A stretch of 64,000 bases of DNA from contig NZ_JARXYJ010000001.1 in assembly GCF_029894425.1 (NCBI RefSeq), forward strand, positions 3,286,001-3,350,000, read 5' to 3'. Below, in pieces: positions 25,501 to 34,863 of the stretch (position 1 is its first letter; each line of letters opens with the position of its first letter). The translations under genes and the position numbers were made by a program. Below the pieces are notes generated by a model that saw only the letters and a program-made list of their open reading frames with translations, was not told the origin of the DNA and ran no database searches. This DNA comes from Streptomyces sp. SAI-127 (GTDB taxonomy: Bacteria > Actinomycetota > Actinomycetes > Streptomycetales > Streptomycetaceae).

Positions 25501-26289
25501 TCATCCGAAGGTCGCGCGCTCCAGCCAGAACTCCAGCAGCTCCCGCTCCCCCAGGACCTCCAACTCCGGGCTGTCCAGGGGCAGTCGACGGTAGAAAGCG
25601 AGCATGACGGCGGTCAGCGGGCCCCGCAGGGCAACGGTCGCCTTCTCGTGCCCGCGCCGCCACACGATGACGTCCTCGGTGAGCTCGATCACCCACTCGG
25701 CGTTCAGCCGAGGCGTCCCGTCGGTGGCATGCAGATGGATACTGCGCCCGGAGCCGCGCAGTTCCCTCGACTCGTCGTCCGGCATGGTCCGCTGTGCGAA
25801 CTCCACGATCTGCAACCACTCGTCGATCGCGTCGGCGGCGATCTCCGGGGCCACCTCGTACGGCTGCCCGGCGGCGAGCGTGGCGTCGGCACGGTGGACG
25901 GTGAGTTCGTGTGCCATCCTGCGGGCCCAGAAGCCCGAGGTGGGTATCCCGGCCCAGGACCACACCTTGGCATCCGGCCCTGCCTCCCGAAGCGCGGCGC
26001 CGAGCATCTCCCCCGTCTCCGCGAGCCAGGCGTCCAGCGCCCCGGCGTCCTCGGGCCCTTCCCCCAACGGCACCCGGTCCTCGGGCACTTCCTCCTGGGC
26101 CCGGGTCCGCACCATCAGCTCCACCCAGCGCAGCGCGCCCCCGGTGTGCCGCACCAGCTGCTCCAGCGACCACTCCGGGCAGGTCGGCACGGTCACGGAC
26201 AGGTCGACCCCGGACGTCAGTACGTCCCTCAGCAGGCCTACTTGGTGAGCGATCTCGTCGCAGTAGCGGTCGTGTGAGAGCAGGGTCAT
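25501..26289 (-). CDS. Maleylpyruvate isomerase/mycothiol-dependent DinB-like family protein
   Basis: A 262-residue protein. The N-terminal four-helix DinB-like domain contains the family pattern CPEWSLEQLVRHTGGALRWVE, and MAHELTVHRAD supplies the metal-type histidines. The C-terminal 90 residues match the SCP2-like or maleylpyruvate isomerase C-terminal domain. Many actinobacterial members are mycothiol-dependent transferases or isomerases, but most have no proven reaction. I start at the ATG with GGGG just before it rather than a GTG three codons upstream. It follows no operon partner; thiQ lies 24 bp upstream on the same strand, so it may be read through from the thiamine transporter genes. 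Confidence 0.83.
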   Translation of the reverse strand: MTLLSHDRYCDEIAHQVGLLRDVLTSGVDLSVTVPTCPEWSLEQLVRHTGGALRWVELMVRTRAQEEVPEDRVPLGEGPEDAGALDAWLAETGEMLGAALREAGPDAKVWSWAGIPTSGFWARRMAHELTVHRADATLAAGQPYEVAPEIAADAIDEWLQIVEFAQRTMPDDESRELRGSGRSIHLHATDGTPRLNAEWVIELTEDVIVWRRGHEKATVALRGPLTAVMLAFYRRLPLDSPELEVLGERELLEFWLERATFG

Positions 26290-26313
26290 GCCCCGCACCC
26301 TATGTCCGCCCGG

Positions 26314-27336
26314 TCAGTCCAGCACGAGGATTTCGGCCGGGTCGAACTCCACCCCGACCGTGTCCCCGACCTCCGGCGCCTCACGAAGCGCGCACGCGGC
26401 CTCCAACCGCGGCCCGCCCTCCCCAGGGTGCAGATGTACGGCCACGTGGGTGCCCTTGAAGGTCCGCGCGGCCACCGTGCAGCGCAGGCCCTCGTCGGCC
26501 GCCATGAGCCGCACTCCCGCCGGTCGCACCAGCACGCTCCTGACCCCCTGGGCGGCTCCCGAAGGCACCGGAACCTTCCCCCACACCGTGTCCGCGAACT
26601 CCCCCGCCACCGTGCCCTCGACGACGTTCTCAAAGCCGAGGAAGCGGGCCACGAACTCGTCCGCCGGCCGCTGCCACACCTCAAGAGGCGTACCGGACTG
26701 GGCGATCCGCCCGTCCCGCATCACCACGACCCGGTCGGCCAGCGCGAAGGCCTCGCCCTGGTCGTGGGTGACCGCGAGCACCGTGGTGCCCAACCGCCCG
26801 AACAGCTCCCGCAGTTCGACGACCAGCCGCTCCCGCAGCGAGCGGTCCAGCTGTCCGAGCGGCTCGTCGAGCATCAGCAGCCGGGGCCGGGGCGCGAGCG
26901 CGCGGGCCAGCGCGACCCGCTGCTGCTCACCTCCGGAGAGCGCGCCGACAGCCCGGCGGGCGGCACCCGGAAGCCCGACGAGGTCGAGCAACTCCCGCAC
27001 CCGCTCGTCCTGTTGTGCCCTCGCGGCTCCGTGCATCCGCAATCCGAAGGCCACATTCGCGCCCACGTCCCGCTGCGGGAAGAGCTGATGGTCCTGGAAC
27101 ATCAGACCGACCCCGCGCTTGTGCGCGGGCACCCCGCCCTGGTCACGCCCGTCGAGCAGGACCCGGCCCCGGTCGAGCGGTTGAAGGCCGGCCACCGCCC
27201 GCAGCAGTGTCGACTTGCCGCTGCCGCTGGGCCCGAGCACACACACGATCTCGTGCTCGGCGACATCGAGACCGACCTCGTCGAGCACGGCCCGCCCGCC
27301 GAACCGTACCGTCGCGTCCTCAAGGCTCAGCAGCAT
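26314..27336 (-). CDS. thiQ: Thiamine ABC transporter ATP-binding protein
   Basis: A 340-residue ATPase with Walker A GPSGSGKS (about residues 35-42), signature LSGGEQQR, Walker B LLMLDEP and switch histidine in VTHDQGEA. A C-terminal TOBE-like extension of about 110 residues makes it longer than the E. coli ThiQ (232 residues) and like iron or putrescine-type ATPases. It is last of three genes beginning with a thiamine-type binding protein behind a TPP riboswitch. The start shares one base with the stop of thiP. Assignment rests mainly on this context. Confidence 0.85.
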   Translation of the reverse strand: MLLSLEDATVRFGGRAVLDEVGLDVAEHEIVCVLGPSGSGKSTLLRAVAGLQPLDRGRVLLDGRDQGGVPAHKRGVGLMFQDHQLFPQRDVGANVAFGLRMHGAARAQQDERVRELLDLVGLPGAARRAVGALSGGEQQRVALARALAPRPRLLMLDEPLGQLDRSLRERLVVELRELFGRLGTTVLAVTHDQGEAFALADRVVVMRDGRIAQSGTPLEVWQRPADEFVARFLGFENVVEGTVAGEFADTVWGKVPVPSGAAQGVRSVLVRPAGVRLMAADEGLRCTVAARTFKGTHVAVHLHPGEGGPRLEAACALREAPEVGDTVGVEFDPAEILVLD

Positions 27337-29006
27337 CAGAACTCCCCGGTCCGGTCGGTCCGCAGCCGCTCAAGGACCAGCAACGCCACCGCGCACACCA
27401 CCATCAGGATCGTCGAAAGGGCCATCGCCTGGCCGTAGTTGAGATCACCGGCCCGCCCGAGCAGCCGTGCCACGGCGACCGGCAGCGTCGGGTTGTCGGG
27501 CCGTGCGATGAACACCGTCGCCCCGAACTCCCCCAGCGACACGGCGAACGCGAAGCCCGCCGCGATCAGCAACGCCCGCCGCACCATGGGCAGATCGACC
27601 TCCCGCCACACCCGCCACGGCGAGGCCCCGAGCACGGCCGCGGCCTCCCGCAGCCGGTGGTCCACGGCCCGCAGCACCGGCAGCATGGTCCGCACGACGA
27701 AGGGCACCCCGACCAGCGCCTGCGCGAGCGGCACCAGGATCCAGGACTGCCTGAGGTCCAGCGGCGGCTCGTCGAGCGAGATCAGGAACCCGAAGCCGAC
27801 GGTCACCGCGGACACCCCGAGCGGCAGCATCAGCAGCGCGTCGAAGCCCCGTACGAACCGGCCCGCGTCCCGCCGCGTCAGCGCGGCCGCCGCGAGGCCC
27901 CCGATCACCACCGCGATGGCGGTGGCGGCGAGGGCGTACTCCAGTGAGTTCCCGACCGCCTCGATCGGCGCGACGAGGAAGACCCCGCCGTCGCTGTGGG
28001 TCAGCGCCCGGTAGTAGCCGAAGTCGGGAGCGTCGAGCGACCGTTGCACCAGCACCGCGAGCGGCAGCACCAGGAGTACGGCGACGCTGCCCACGACCCC
28101 GGCCAGCAGCCCCCACTCCCCCGCCCCTCGCGGCCGCCGGGCGGTGACGGACTCGTCCACGAGCCGCAGCGCGGTCTCCCGGCGCCGTACGGTCCACGCG
28201 TGCAGGGCGAGAACAGCGCCCACCGCGACGAACTGGATCAGCGTCAGCACGGCGGCCGTGGACAGGTCGAAGATCTCGGAGGTCTGCCGGTAGATCTCCA
28301 CTTCGAGTGTCGAGAAGGTCGGCCCGCCGAGGATCTGCACTACGCCGAAGGAGGTGAAGGTGAAGAGGAAGACCATGAGGGCGGCGGCGGCCACTGCGGG
28401 CGCGAGCGCGGGGAGCGTGACCGTCCGCCAGGCCCTGAGCCGGGACGCGCCGAGCATCCGCGCGGCCTCCTCCTGACGCGGATCCAGCTGGGCCCACAGT
28501 CCGCCGACCGTCCGTACGACGACCGCGTAGTTGAAGAAGACGTGCGCGAGCAGGATCGCCCACACCGTGGTGTCCAGCCGTACGCCCCACAACTCGTCCA
28601 GCAACCCACCACGGCCGACGAGCGCCAGGAAGGCCGTACCGACGACGACGGTCGGCAGCACGAAGGGGACGGTGACCACGGCCCGCAGGATCTGTTTGCC
28701 GGGGAAGTCGAAGCGCGCGAAGACATACGCGCCGGGGAGCGCGACCAGGAGCGTGAGCGCCGTGGAGGCGAGCGCCTGCCAGGTGGTGAACCACAGGACG
28801 TGCCGGATGTCCGGCTGGGTGAGGACGTCGATGATCCTGCCGAACTGCCAGGTCCCGTCGGTCTCGAGTCCGCGCGCAACGATCGCCGACACGGGATAGG
28901 CGAAGAAGACGGCGAAGAACGCGACGGGCACGGCCATCAGCCCGAGCCGGGCCGCCGCGTTCTTGACGCCCTTGCGGGGCCTTACTTCAGTACGAGCGAG
29001 GTCCAC
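27336..29006 (-). CDS. thiP: Thiamine ABC transporter permease (fused two-domain type)
   Basis: A 556-residue permease holding two binding-protein-dependent transport domains in one chain, as in ThiP and FbpB. Each half has about six helices and its own EAA loop: EEAARMLGASRLRAWRTV in the first and REAAAVLGASPWRVWREV in the second. The GTG start overlaps the end of the binding-protein gene by 25 bp and the ATPase follows directly. It would form the whole membrane channel for thiamine or its phosphates. Confidence 0.88.
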   Translation of the reverse strand: MDLARTEVRPRKGVKNAAARLGLMAVPVAFFAVFFAYPVSAIVARGLETDGTWQFGRIIDVLTQPDIRHVLWFTTWQALASTALTLLVALPGAYVFARFDFPGKQILRAVVTVPFVLPTVVVGTAFLALVGRGGLLDELWGVRLDTTVWAILLAHVFFNYAVVVRTVGGLWAQLDPRQEEAARMLGASRLRAWRTVTLPALAPAVAAAALMVFLFTFTSFGVVQILGGPTFSTLEVEIYRQTSEIFDLSTAAVLTLIQFVAVGAVLALHAWTVRRRETALRLVDESVTARRPRGAGEWGLLAGVVGSVAVLLVLPLAVLVQRSLDAPDFGYYRALTHSDGGVFLVAPIEAVGNSLEYALAATAIAVVIGGLAAAALTRRDAGRFVRGFDALLMLPLGVSAVTVGFGFLISLDEPPLDLRQSWILVPLAQALVGVPFVVRTMLPVLRAVDHRLREAAAVLGASPWRVWREVDLPMVRRALLIAAGFAFAVSLGEFGATVFIARPDNPTLPVAVARLLGRAGDLNYGQAMALSTILMVVCAVALLVLERLRTDRTGEF

Positions 29007-30052
29007 GACTTGACCCAGTCGTCACGGTTGTCGGCGATCTTCGCCGGGTCCATGGTCTCGGGGTCCTTGGCCTGCGGACCGTACTGCGTGAACTCGGCCG
29101 GCACCTGGGCGCCGTCCACGACCGGGTAGACGAACATGTTGAGCGGCATGTCCTGCTGGAACTCCTTGGTGAGCAGGAAGTCCAGCAACGCCTTGCCGCC
29201 CTTGGCGTTCGCGGCGTTGCTCAGCAGTCCGGCGTACTCGATCTGCCGGAAGCAGGTGCCCTGCGCCACGCCGGTCGGGGCGGTCGTCGGCTTCGGGTCG
29301 GCGTAGATCACCTCGGCGGGCGGCGAGGAGGCGTACGACACGACGAGCGGCCGGTCGGCCTTCGCCTTCTTGCCCCCGGCGGAACCGGAGAACTCCTCGT
29401 TGTAGGCCTGCTCCCAGCCGTCGACGACCTTGACGCCGTTGGCCTTGAGCTTCTTCCAGTAGCCCTGCCATCCGTCGTCGCCGTACTTCGCCGCGCTCCC
29501 GAGGAGGAAGCCGAGGCCCGGCGAGGAGGTGGAGGCGTTCTCGGTGACGAGGAGGTTCTTGTAGGCGGGCTTGATCAGATCGTCGTACGACGTCGGCGGC
29601 TGGAGCTTGTGCTCGGTGAAGTAGGCCTTGTCGTAGTTGACGCAGATGTCGCCGGTGTCGATGGGCGTGACCTTGTCCCCGTCGACCCGGTACCCGGCCT
29701 TGATCCGATCGGCGCCCTTGGCCTCGTACGACTGGAAGAGCCCGTTGTCGAGCGCGCGGGACAGCAAGGTGTTGTCGACGCCGAAGAAGACGTCGCCCTG
29801 CGGGTTGTCCTTGGTGAGAATGGCCTTGTTGACGGCCTGCCCGGCGTCGCCGTCCTCCAGGACCTTGACCTGGTAGCCGGACTTCTTCTCGAAGTCGGCG
29901 AGGACGTTCTTGGAGACGGCCCACGAGTCGTGGCTGACGAGGGTGACGGTCTTGGAGCCGGAGCTTTCGGAGTCGTCGGACGACGACCCGCACGCGGACA
30001 GCGTGACGAGGCCGAGGCCGACGACGGCAGCAAGGAACTTCTTGTTGTTCAC
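28982..30052 (-). CDS. thiB: Thiamine-binding lipoprotein of ABC transporter
   Basis: A 356-residue binding lipoprotein with signal MNNKKFLAAVVGLGL and lipobox LSAC (Cys21). Conserved segments of the thiamine-binding family are LVSHDSWAVSKNVLADFEKK, GVDNTLLSRALDNGLF and NASTSSPGLGFLL. Bound thiamine is passed to the fused permease encoded downstream. A TPP riboswitch in its 5' leader strongly supports the substrate assignment and predicts repression when TPP is plentiful. Confidence 0.92.
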   Translation of the reverse strand: MNNKKFLAAVVGLGLVTLSACGSSSDDSESSGSKTVTLVSHDSWAVSKNVLADFEKKSGYQVKVLEDGDAGQAVNKAILTKDNPQGDVFFGVDNTLLSRALDNGLFQSYEAKGADRIKAGYRVDGDKVTPIDTGDICVNYDKAYFTEHKLQPPTSYDDLIKPAYKNLLVTENASTSSPGLGFLLGSAAKYGDDGWQGYWKKLKANGVKVVDGWEQAYNEEFSGSAGGKKAKADRPLVVSYASSPPAEVIYADPKPTTAPTGVAQGTCFRQIEYAGLLSNAANAKGGKALLDFLLTKEFQQDMPLNMFVYPVVDGAQVPAEFTQYGPQAKDPETMDPAKIADNRDDWVKSWTSLVLK

Positions 30053-30059
30053 GGTGATG

Positions 30060-30150
30060 ACCGAACTTCCTACCCAGAATGACCTGGGCGAGGTTCAGAG
30101 GGTCTGCGGCCCGATTGCCGCACTCTCAGCGCTGTGGCGCTCCCCTGTCG
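30060..30150 (-). promoter_or_regulatory. TPP riboswitch (THI element)
   Basis: In minus-strand RNA order the leader holds GGGGAGC, then GCTGAGAGT, then GCGGC with its GCCGC partner, then GACCCTCTGAACCT, then CCCAGGTCATTCTGGG and TAGGAAG. These are the conserved blocks of the thiamine pyrophosphate aptamer in correct order and spacing. It ends a few bases before the thiB start, so it probably masks the ribosome site when TPP binds, controlling translation of thiB and the coupled thiP and thiQ. Confidence 0.92.
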
Positions 30151-30179
30151 GATATGAAGATGTACGTACGTCCGTCAGA

Positions 30180-31286
30180 CTACCGCTCGGTGGCCGCGAG
30201 CTGACCACAGGCCCCGTCGATCTCCTGTCCACGGGTGTCCCGGACCGTCACCGGCACACCATGGGCGGCGATGGCCTCGACGAAGGCCTTCTCGTCCTCG
30301 GGCCGGGAGGCGGTCCACTTGGACCCGGGAGTCGGGTTCAGCGGGATGAGGTTGACGTGCACCGGCTTGCCCTTGAGCAGGCGGCCGAGCCGGTCGCCCC
30401 GCCACGCCTGGTCGTTGATGTCCCGGATGAGCGCGTACTCGATGGACAGCCGACGCCCGCTCTTCTCGACGTACTCGAACCCGGCGTCGAGCACCTCGCG
30501 AACCTTCCACCGCGTGTTCACGGGGACGAGGGTGTCACGCAGCTCGTCGTCGGGCGCGTGCAGGGAGATCGCGAGCCGGCACTTGAAGCCTTCTTCGGAG
30601 AACCGGTGAATGGCGGGCACGAGCCCCACGGTCGACACGGTGATGCCGCGCTGGGAGAGCCCGAGCCCGTCGGGCGCGGGGTCGGTGAGCGCACGAATGG
30701 ACCCGACGACCCGCTTGTAGTTGGCGAGCGGTTCGCCCATCCCCATGAAGACGATGTTGGAGAGCCGCGCGGGCCCGCCGGGCACCTCTCCGTCCCGGAG
30801 CGCCCGCATCCCGTCCACGATCTGGTGCACGATCTCGGCGGTGGACAGATTGCGGTCCAGTCCCGCCTGCCCGGTGGCACAGAAGGGGCAGTTCATGCCA
30901 CAGCCCGCCTGCGAGCTGATGCACATGGTCACCCGGTCCGGGTACCGCATCAGCACCGACTCCACGAGCGTCCCGTCGAACAGCCGCCACAGCGTCTTGC
31001 GCGTGGTCCCCTGGTCGGTCGACAGATGCCGTACGACGGTCATGAGCTCGGGAAGCAACGCCTCCTGGAGCTTGCCGCGCGCGCCGGCCGGGATGTCGGT
31101 CCACTCCGCCGGGTCGTGCGCGTACCGCGCGAAGTAGTGCTGCGAGAGCTGCTTGGCACGAAACGGCTTCTCCCCGATCCCCGCCACGACCTCCTTGCGC
31201 TCGGCGGGCGTGAGATCGGCAAGGTGCCGCGGCGGCTTCTTGGCTCCGCGGGGGGCGACGAAAGTGAGTTCTCCGGGTGCAGGCAT
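30180..31286 (-). CDS. rlmN: Dual-specificity 23S rRNA/tRNA adenine-C2 methyltransferase RlmN
   Basis: A 368-residue radical-SAM enzyme. The Fe-S cluster cysteines are C129, C133 and C136 (CGMNCPFC), and the methyl-carrying resolving cysteine near the C-terminus is C360. The family phrases [10 protein letters not shown] and AISLHAP are present. It methylates C2 of A2503 in 23S rRNA, and of A37 in some tRNAs. The ATG follows GGAAGGG and is preferred to a start eight codons upstream. It is monocistronic, ending 30 bp before the riboswitch region of thiB. Confidence 0.95.
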   Translation of the reverse strand: MPAPGELTFVAPRGAKKPPRHLADLTPAERKEVVAGIGEKPFRAKQLSQHYFARYAHDPAEWTDIPAGARGKLQEALLPELMTVVRHLSTDQGTTRKTLWRLFDGTLVESVLMRYPDRVTMCISSQAGCGMNCPFCATGQAGLDRNLSTAEIVHQIVDGMRALRDGEVPGGPARLSNIVFMGMGEPLANYKRVVGSIRALTDPAPDGLGLSQRGITVSTVGLVPAIHRFSEEGFKCRLAISLHAPDDELRDTLVPVNTRWKVREVLDAGFEYVEKSGRRLSIEYALIRDINDQAWRGDRLGRLLKGKPVHVNLIPLNPTPGSKWTASRPEDEKAFVEAIAAHGVPVTVRDTRGQEIDGACGQLAATER

Positions 31287-31363
31287 AACCCTTCCAGTGT
31301 GGCAGATCAACTGGGGGGCCCAGGCCGGAGTGGGGTGGGGGTGGTCACCTGTGGGTCAAGTAT

Positions 31364-31771
31364 CTAGGGTCTCGCCCACCGCCGCAGTTTCGCGGTGATG
31401 CGTTCCTTCGAGAGTCGGGTCCCTGTGGTCTCGCTCGGGCTCGTCATGAACGCCGTGATCGGTGTCCATCGCTTGCGCCCCGTGCCAGTCGTCCACCTGA
31501 TGGCAGGGAAGTCCGAGACCGCGGTGATGTGCTCTCTCATGATCACTCGCGTGCGCACATAGCCACGGATCGTCGCCTTACTGTTGTCGCAGGTGACACC
31601 GAGTCGATAGCCCCGGACAGCGATGAACACCAAACCGATCACGGCGGCCCACGCCACGAGCCGCGCGGACCCGTCACTGGCTTGAGTCGCATAAGCAACG
31701 CCCACCACTGCGGGGACTGCTCCGAGGCCGCTGTTCGCGATCCGGTTCAACGGCGAGGGTGACAGCTCCAT
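31364..31771 (-). CDS. Small PH-domain-like membrane protein (hypothetical)
   Basis: A 135-residue protein. Two closely spaced hydrophobic segments (about residues 13-30 and 37-53) are followed by a soluble stretch with YRLGVTCDNSKATIRGYVRT, the strand pattern of bacterial PH-like domains found next to membrane helices. The start is the ATG after GAGGAG; upstream codons in frame have no ribosome site. The basic tail KERITAKLRRWARP may contact RNA or membrane. It is transcribed on its own, and no function can be stated. Confidence 0.72.
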   Translation of the reverse strand: MELSPSPLNRIANSGLGAVPAVVGVAYATQASDGSARLVAWAAVIGLVFIAVRGYRLGVTCDNSKATIRGYVRTRVIMREHITAVSDFPAIRWTTGTGRKRWTPITAFMTSPSETTGTRLSKERITAKLRRWARP

Positions 31772-31974
31772 GACGCTCCTCGATCGCATTTTCTCGCGTC
31801 CTGGCCGGCCTTCGGCCCTCCCCGGGACTGGGAGGGCGGCGTGCGGTGGCTGCGCCACGGTCTGGTGTGGGCGTCCCTGGGAGTGATCATCCTTGCCGCC
31901 CGGTTGATGTTCCCCGACACCCGGAAAGATCCGTCGGACACGGCGGCGACCGCCGGGCCGCCCGCCATGAAGAA

Positions 31975-31990
31975 GCCCCCGGTCAGGGGC
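31975..31990 (-). terminator. Stem-loop with T-rich tail downstream of cdsA
   Basis: On the minus strand GCCCC, a six-base loop and GGGGC are followed by TTCTTC, the only hairpin here with a short T-rich tail. It lies about 115 bp past the cdsA stop. Confidence 0.5.
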
Positions 31991-32054
31991 ACGGGAAACA
32001 CGTCATGTGCTGACCGCCCCCTCCAGGCCGATGAGGGCGATCGCACAGCCGGCA

Positions 32055-32080
32055 GCCCCCGCCCTGAACAGGACGGGGGC
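32055..32080 (-). terminator. GC-rich hairpin just downstream of cdsA
   Basis: GCCCCCG and CGGGGGC form the lower stem and CCTG with CAGG the upper stem, with one C-A mismatch and a two-base apex. It begins 27 bp past the cdsA stop and probably ends the pyrH-frr-cdsA transcript. Confidence 0.6.
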
Positions 32081-32106
32081 CGGGAAAGCCGTAGACGCGA
32101 GGTAAG

Positions 32107-33291
32107 TCAGCCGGAGCCCACGAACAGGACCAGCAGCAGCCACACCACCGGAGCCGTCGGCAGGAGGGAGTCCAGGCGGTCCATGATGCCGCCGTGGCCC
32201 GGCAGCAGAGTGCCCATGTCCTTGATGCCGAGGTCCCGCTTGATCATCGACTCACCGAGGTCACCCAGCGTCGCGCTGGCCGCGACCGCGAGGCCGATGA
32301 GCAGGCCCTGCCACCAGGTGCCGTCGTCGATCAGGAACTGCATGCACAGCGCGCCCGCCACCATCGCGAACAGCACCGCTCCGACCAGACCCTCACGGGT
32401 CTTGCCGGGGCTGATGCGCGGCGCGAGCTTGTGCGTGCCGAAGCGCCAGCCGACGGCGTACGCGCCCGTGTCGCTGACGACGGTCAGGAGCAGGAACATC
32501 AGTACCCGGGCCGCCCCGTCCTCGGCTGTCAGCATCATCGCGACGAACGTGGCCAGGAACGGAACGTAGAACGCCGCGAAGACGCCCGCCGTGACGTCCT
32601 TGAGGTAGCCCTCCGGCGGTTCCGTCATCCGCCAGACGAGGACGGCGAGTGCCGTGAGCGCCATGGCGACCCAGGCCCCCTCGGCGCCCCTGACGTACCC
32701 CGTGACGACCATCGCGGCCCCGCCGAGCGCCAGCGGCACGAGCGGCGCCTTGATGCCCTTGCGCTCCTGAAGCCTGCTGGTCAGCTCCCACAGACCCACG
32801 ACGACGGCGACCGCTATCACGCCGACGAACGCGGCCTTGACGAAGAACAGCGACGCGATGATCACCGCACCGAGTCCGACCCCGACGCCTATGGCGGCAC
32901 CCAGATCCCGCCCCGCGCTCTTCTTCTGCGGCGCGGGCGCCGGCTGCGAGGAGTCGGGCATGGGCTCCGGATTCTGCTTCTGCGGCGCCGCCGCGTAGGG
33001 CTGCGCCGACGTCGTCTCGTCGCGGAACCTCTCGTCCCGGAACGCCTCGTCCCGGAACTGCTCGTCCCGGAACAAGGGACCGCTCAGCCGAGCGGCCCCC
33101 CGGTCGTCATCCTGGTCGCCGCCGTACGGAGGTACAGCGGGTCCGTCGGGCACGATGGGCATGGGCCGAGTGTGCTGCGCGTCATGCGCATCGTACGCGG
33201 GACCCGCCGGGGCAGCCCCCTGGACAGGCCCCTGGTCGGACGGCCCCCAGTGCCCGGCGTGTGGCGGCGTCCCCCAGGAAGAGTCGTTCAT
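32107..33291 (-). CDS. cdsA: Phosphatidate cytidylyltransferase
   Basis: A 394-residue membrane enzyme that makes CDP-diacylglycerol from phosphatidate and CTP, the branch point for phospholipids. The CDP-diglyceride synthetase signature ESMIKRDLGIKDMG with PGHGGIMDRLDS is near the C-terminus, after about eight membrane helices. It carries a 125-residue soluble N-terminal extension, longer than in E. coli, rich in Pro/Gln/Asp. This includes four perfect-register repeats of FRDE plus one variable residue (about residues 74-93). Its start overlaps the frr stop as TGATG, so expression is coupled to translation genes. Confidence 0.94.
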   Translation of the reverse strand: MNDSSWGTPPHAGHWGPSDQGPVQGAAPAGPAYDAHDAQHTRPMPIVPDGPAVPPYGGDQDDDRGAARLSGPLFRDEQFRDEAFRDERFRDETTSAQPYAAAPQKQNPEPMPDSSQPAPAPQKKSAGRDLGAAIGVGVGLGAVIIASLFFVKAAFVGVIAVAVVVGLWELTSRLQERKGIKAPLVPLALGGAAMVVTGYVRGAEGAWVAMALTALAVLVWRMTEPPEGYLKDVTAGVFAAFYVPFLATFVAMMLTAEDGAARVLMFLLLTVVSDTGAYAVGWRFGTHKLAPRISPGKTREGLVGAVLFAMVAGALCMQFLIDDGTWWQGLLIGLAVAASATLGDLGESMIKRDLGIKDMGTLLPGHGGIMDRLDSLLPTAPVVWLLLVLFVGSG

Positions 33292-33848
33292 CAGACCTCG
33301 AGAAGCTCTGCTTCCTTGTGCTTGAGGAGCTCGTCCACCTGGGCGACGTACTTGTGCGTCGCGTCGTCGAGCTCCTTCTCCGCACGGCGGCCCTCGTCCT
33401 CGCCGACCTCGCCGTCCTTGACGAGCTTGTCGATCGCGTCCTTGGCCTTGCGGCGGACCGAGCGAATGGACACGCGCGAGTCCTCGGCCTTGGCCTTGGC
33501 GACCTTGATGTAGTCGCGGCGGCGCTCCTCGGTGAGCTCGGGGAACACCACCCGGATGATGTTGCCGTCGTTGCTCGGGTTGACGCCCAGGTCGGAATCG
33601 CGGATCGCCTGTTCGATGTTGCGCAGGGCGGTCTTGTCGAACGGGGTCACCACGGCCATGCGCGGCTCCGGCACGGAGAACGAAGCCAGCTGGTTGATCG
33701 GCGTCGGCGCGCCGTAGTAGTCGGCCACGATCTTGTTGAACATCGCCGGGTGCGCACGCCCGGTGCGGATCGCGGCGAAGTCCTCCTTGGCGACCACGAC
33801 GGCCTTCTCCATCTTCTCCTCGGCCTCGAGGAGGGTCTCTTCGATCAC
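33291..33848 (-). CDS. frr: Ribosome recycling factor
   Basis: A 185-residue protein of exact family length that splits post-termination ribosomes together with EF-G. Conserved segments are [26 protein letters not shown] and [14 protein letters not shown] start at the second of two adjacent GTG codons, six bases after AGGAG, matching the usual VIEETL N-terminus; the frame extends upstream without support. It lies between pyrH (147 bp upstream) and the coupled cdsA. Confidence 0.96.
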   Translation of the reverse strand: MIEETLLEAEEKMEKAVVVAKEDFAAIRTGRAHPAMFNKIVADYYGAPTPINQLASFSVPEPRMAVVTPFDKTALRNIEQAIRDSDLGVNPSNDGNIIRVVFPELTEERRRDYIKVAKAKAEDSRVSIRSVRRKAKDAIDKLVKDGEVGEDEGRRAEKELDDATHKYVAQVDELLKHKEAELLEV

Positions 33849-33995
33849 CACTTGCTCCTGCGTGTCTTGAGTAGGCCCGGCTGCTGTTCCATATGCGTGG
33901 GGGCGGCGGCCGGCTGCGTCGCGTCTTCTTCCTGCACGGTTCCCGACCGGCAGGACATTGTCCATCCCCCGGTCAGGGACCGGGTGTATCCCGGG

Positions 33996-34754
33996 TCAGT
34001 CCCGGCTGTCCTGGTCACCCACAAGCGTGCCGATCTTCTCACCCTTGACAGCGCGGGCGATATTGCCCTCCGCCAGGAGCTCGAACACCAGGATCGGAAG
34101 CTTGTTGTCGCGGCACAGCGTGACGGCGGTGGCATCGGCGACCTTCAGGTCACGGGTGATGACCTCGCCGTATCCGAGGGCGTCGAACTTGACCGCGTCG
34201 GGGTTGGTCTTCGGGTCGGAGTCGTAGACCCCGTCCACGCCGTTCTTGCCCATGAGCAGCGCCTCGGCGTCGATCTCCAGGGCGCGCTGCGCGGCGGTGG
34301 TGTCGGTGGAGAAGTACGGCATGCCCATACCGGCGCCGAAGATGACCACGCGGCCCTTCTCCAGGTGGCGCACGGCACGCAGCGGGATGTACGGCTCGGC
34401 GACCTGGCCCATGGTGATGGCGGTCTGCACCCGGCTGTCGATGCCCTCCTTCTCCAGGAAGTCCTGGAGGGCGAGGCAGTTCATCACGGTGCCGAGCATG
34501 CCCATGTAGTCCGAGCGGGCGCGGTCCATGCCGCGCTGCTGGAGTTCGGCACCGCGGAAGAAGTTGCCGCCACCGATGACGACGGCGATCTCGGCACCGT
34601 CCCGGACGACGGCGGCGATCTCACGGGCGATCTTGTGCACCACGTCGGGGTCCACACCCAGGCCCCCGCCACCGGCGAACGCCTCTCCGGACAGCTTCAG
34701 CAGAAACCGGCCGCGCACTTTGCCGTCGTCGCTCTTCTGGGCCTTGGTGGTCAT
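33996..34754 (-). CDS. pyrH: UMP kinase
   Basis: A 252-residue amino-acid-kinase-fold enzyme that phosphorylates UMP to UDP. Markers are [11 protein letters not shown] at the start, [10 protein letters not shown], and [19 protein letters not shown] in the middle. It is typically hexameric and feedback-inhibited by UTP. The ATG with GAGGCGGGAT upstream is chosen over a start 15 codons earlier. About 190 bp with stable hairpins separate it from tsf, so it may have partly independent expression. Confidence 0.96.
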   Translation of the reverse strand: MTTKAQKSDDGKVRGRFLLKLSGEAFAGGGGLGVDPDVVHKIAREIAAVVRDGAEIAVVIGGGNFFRGAELQQRGMDRARSDYMGMLGTVMNCLALQDFLEKEGIDSRVQTAITMGQVAEPYIPLRAVRHLEKGRVVIFGAGMGMPYFSTDTTAAQRALEIDAEALLMGKNGVDGVYDSDPKTNPDAVKFDALGYGEVITRDLKVADATAVTLCRDNKLPILVFELLAEGNIARAVKGEKIGTLVGDQDSRD

Positions 34755-34792
34755 GGGGATCCCGCCTCTTTCACCTGTTGCACATACGAAGA

Positions 34793-34842
34793 AGGCCACT
34801 GCCGGTGGGAACTGGTTCGCATCCCATGCGCGGCAATGGCCT
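34793..34842 (-). terminator. Stable stem-loop between tsf and pyrH
   Basis: In minus-strand RNA AGGCCATTGCCG pairs fully with CGGCAGTGGCCT (12 bp, one G-U). The 26-nt loop contains a smaller hairpin, CGCAT with ATGCG. It lies 39 bp upstream of the pyrH start, a position suited to attenuation or RNA processing rather than full termination. Confidence 0.6.
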
Positions 34843-34863
34843 CCTCGTCAGATCTGCTGTCGT

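Larger units (their letters stand above)
31772..32106. other. Intergenic region with two hairpins, no supported gene
   Basis: This gap between cdsA and the PH-like gene holds two stem-loops that fit minus-strand termination, listed separately. A plus-strand GTG at 31841 follows GGGAGGGCGGC and encodes a hydrophobic start, but its frame runs unbroken far into the antisense of cdsA. I do not accept it as a gene. Confidence 0.5.

Noticed and set aside
31841..32569. Plus-strand frame with hydrophobic start and a fair ribosome site upstream of cdsA
   Set aside because: The frame runs without a stop deep into the antisense strand of cdsA, with Arg/Ser/Pro-rich composition after the first 30 codons. 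This is typical of high-GC shadow frames.
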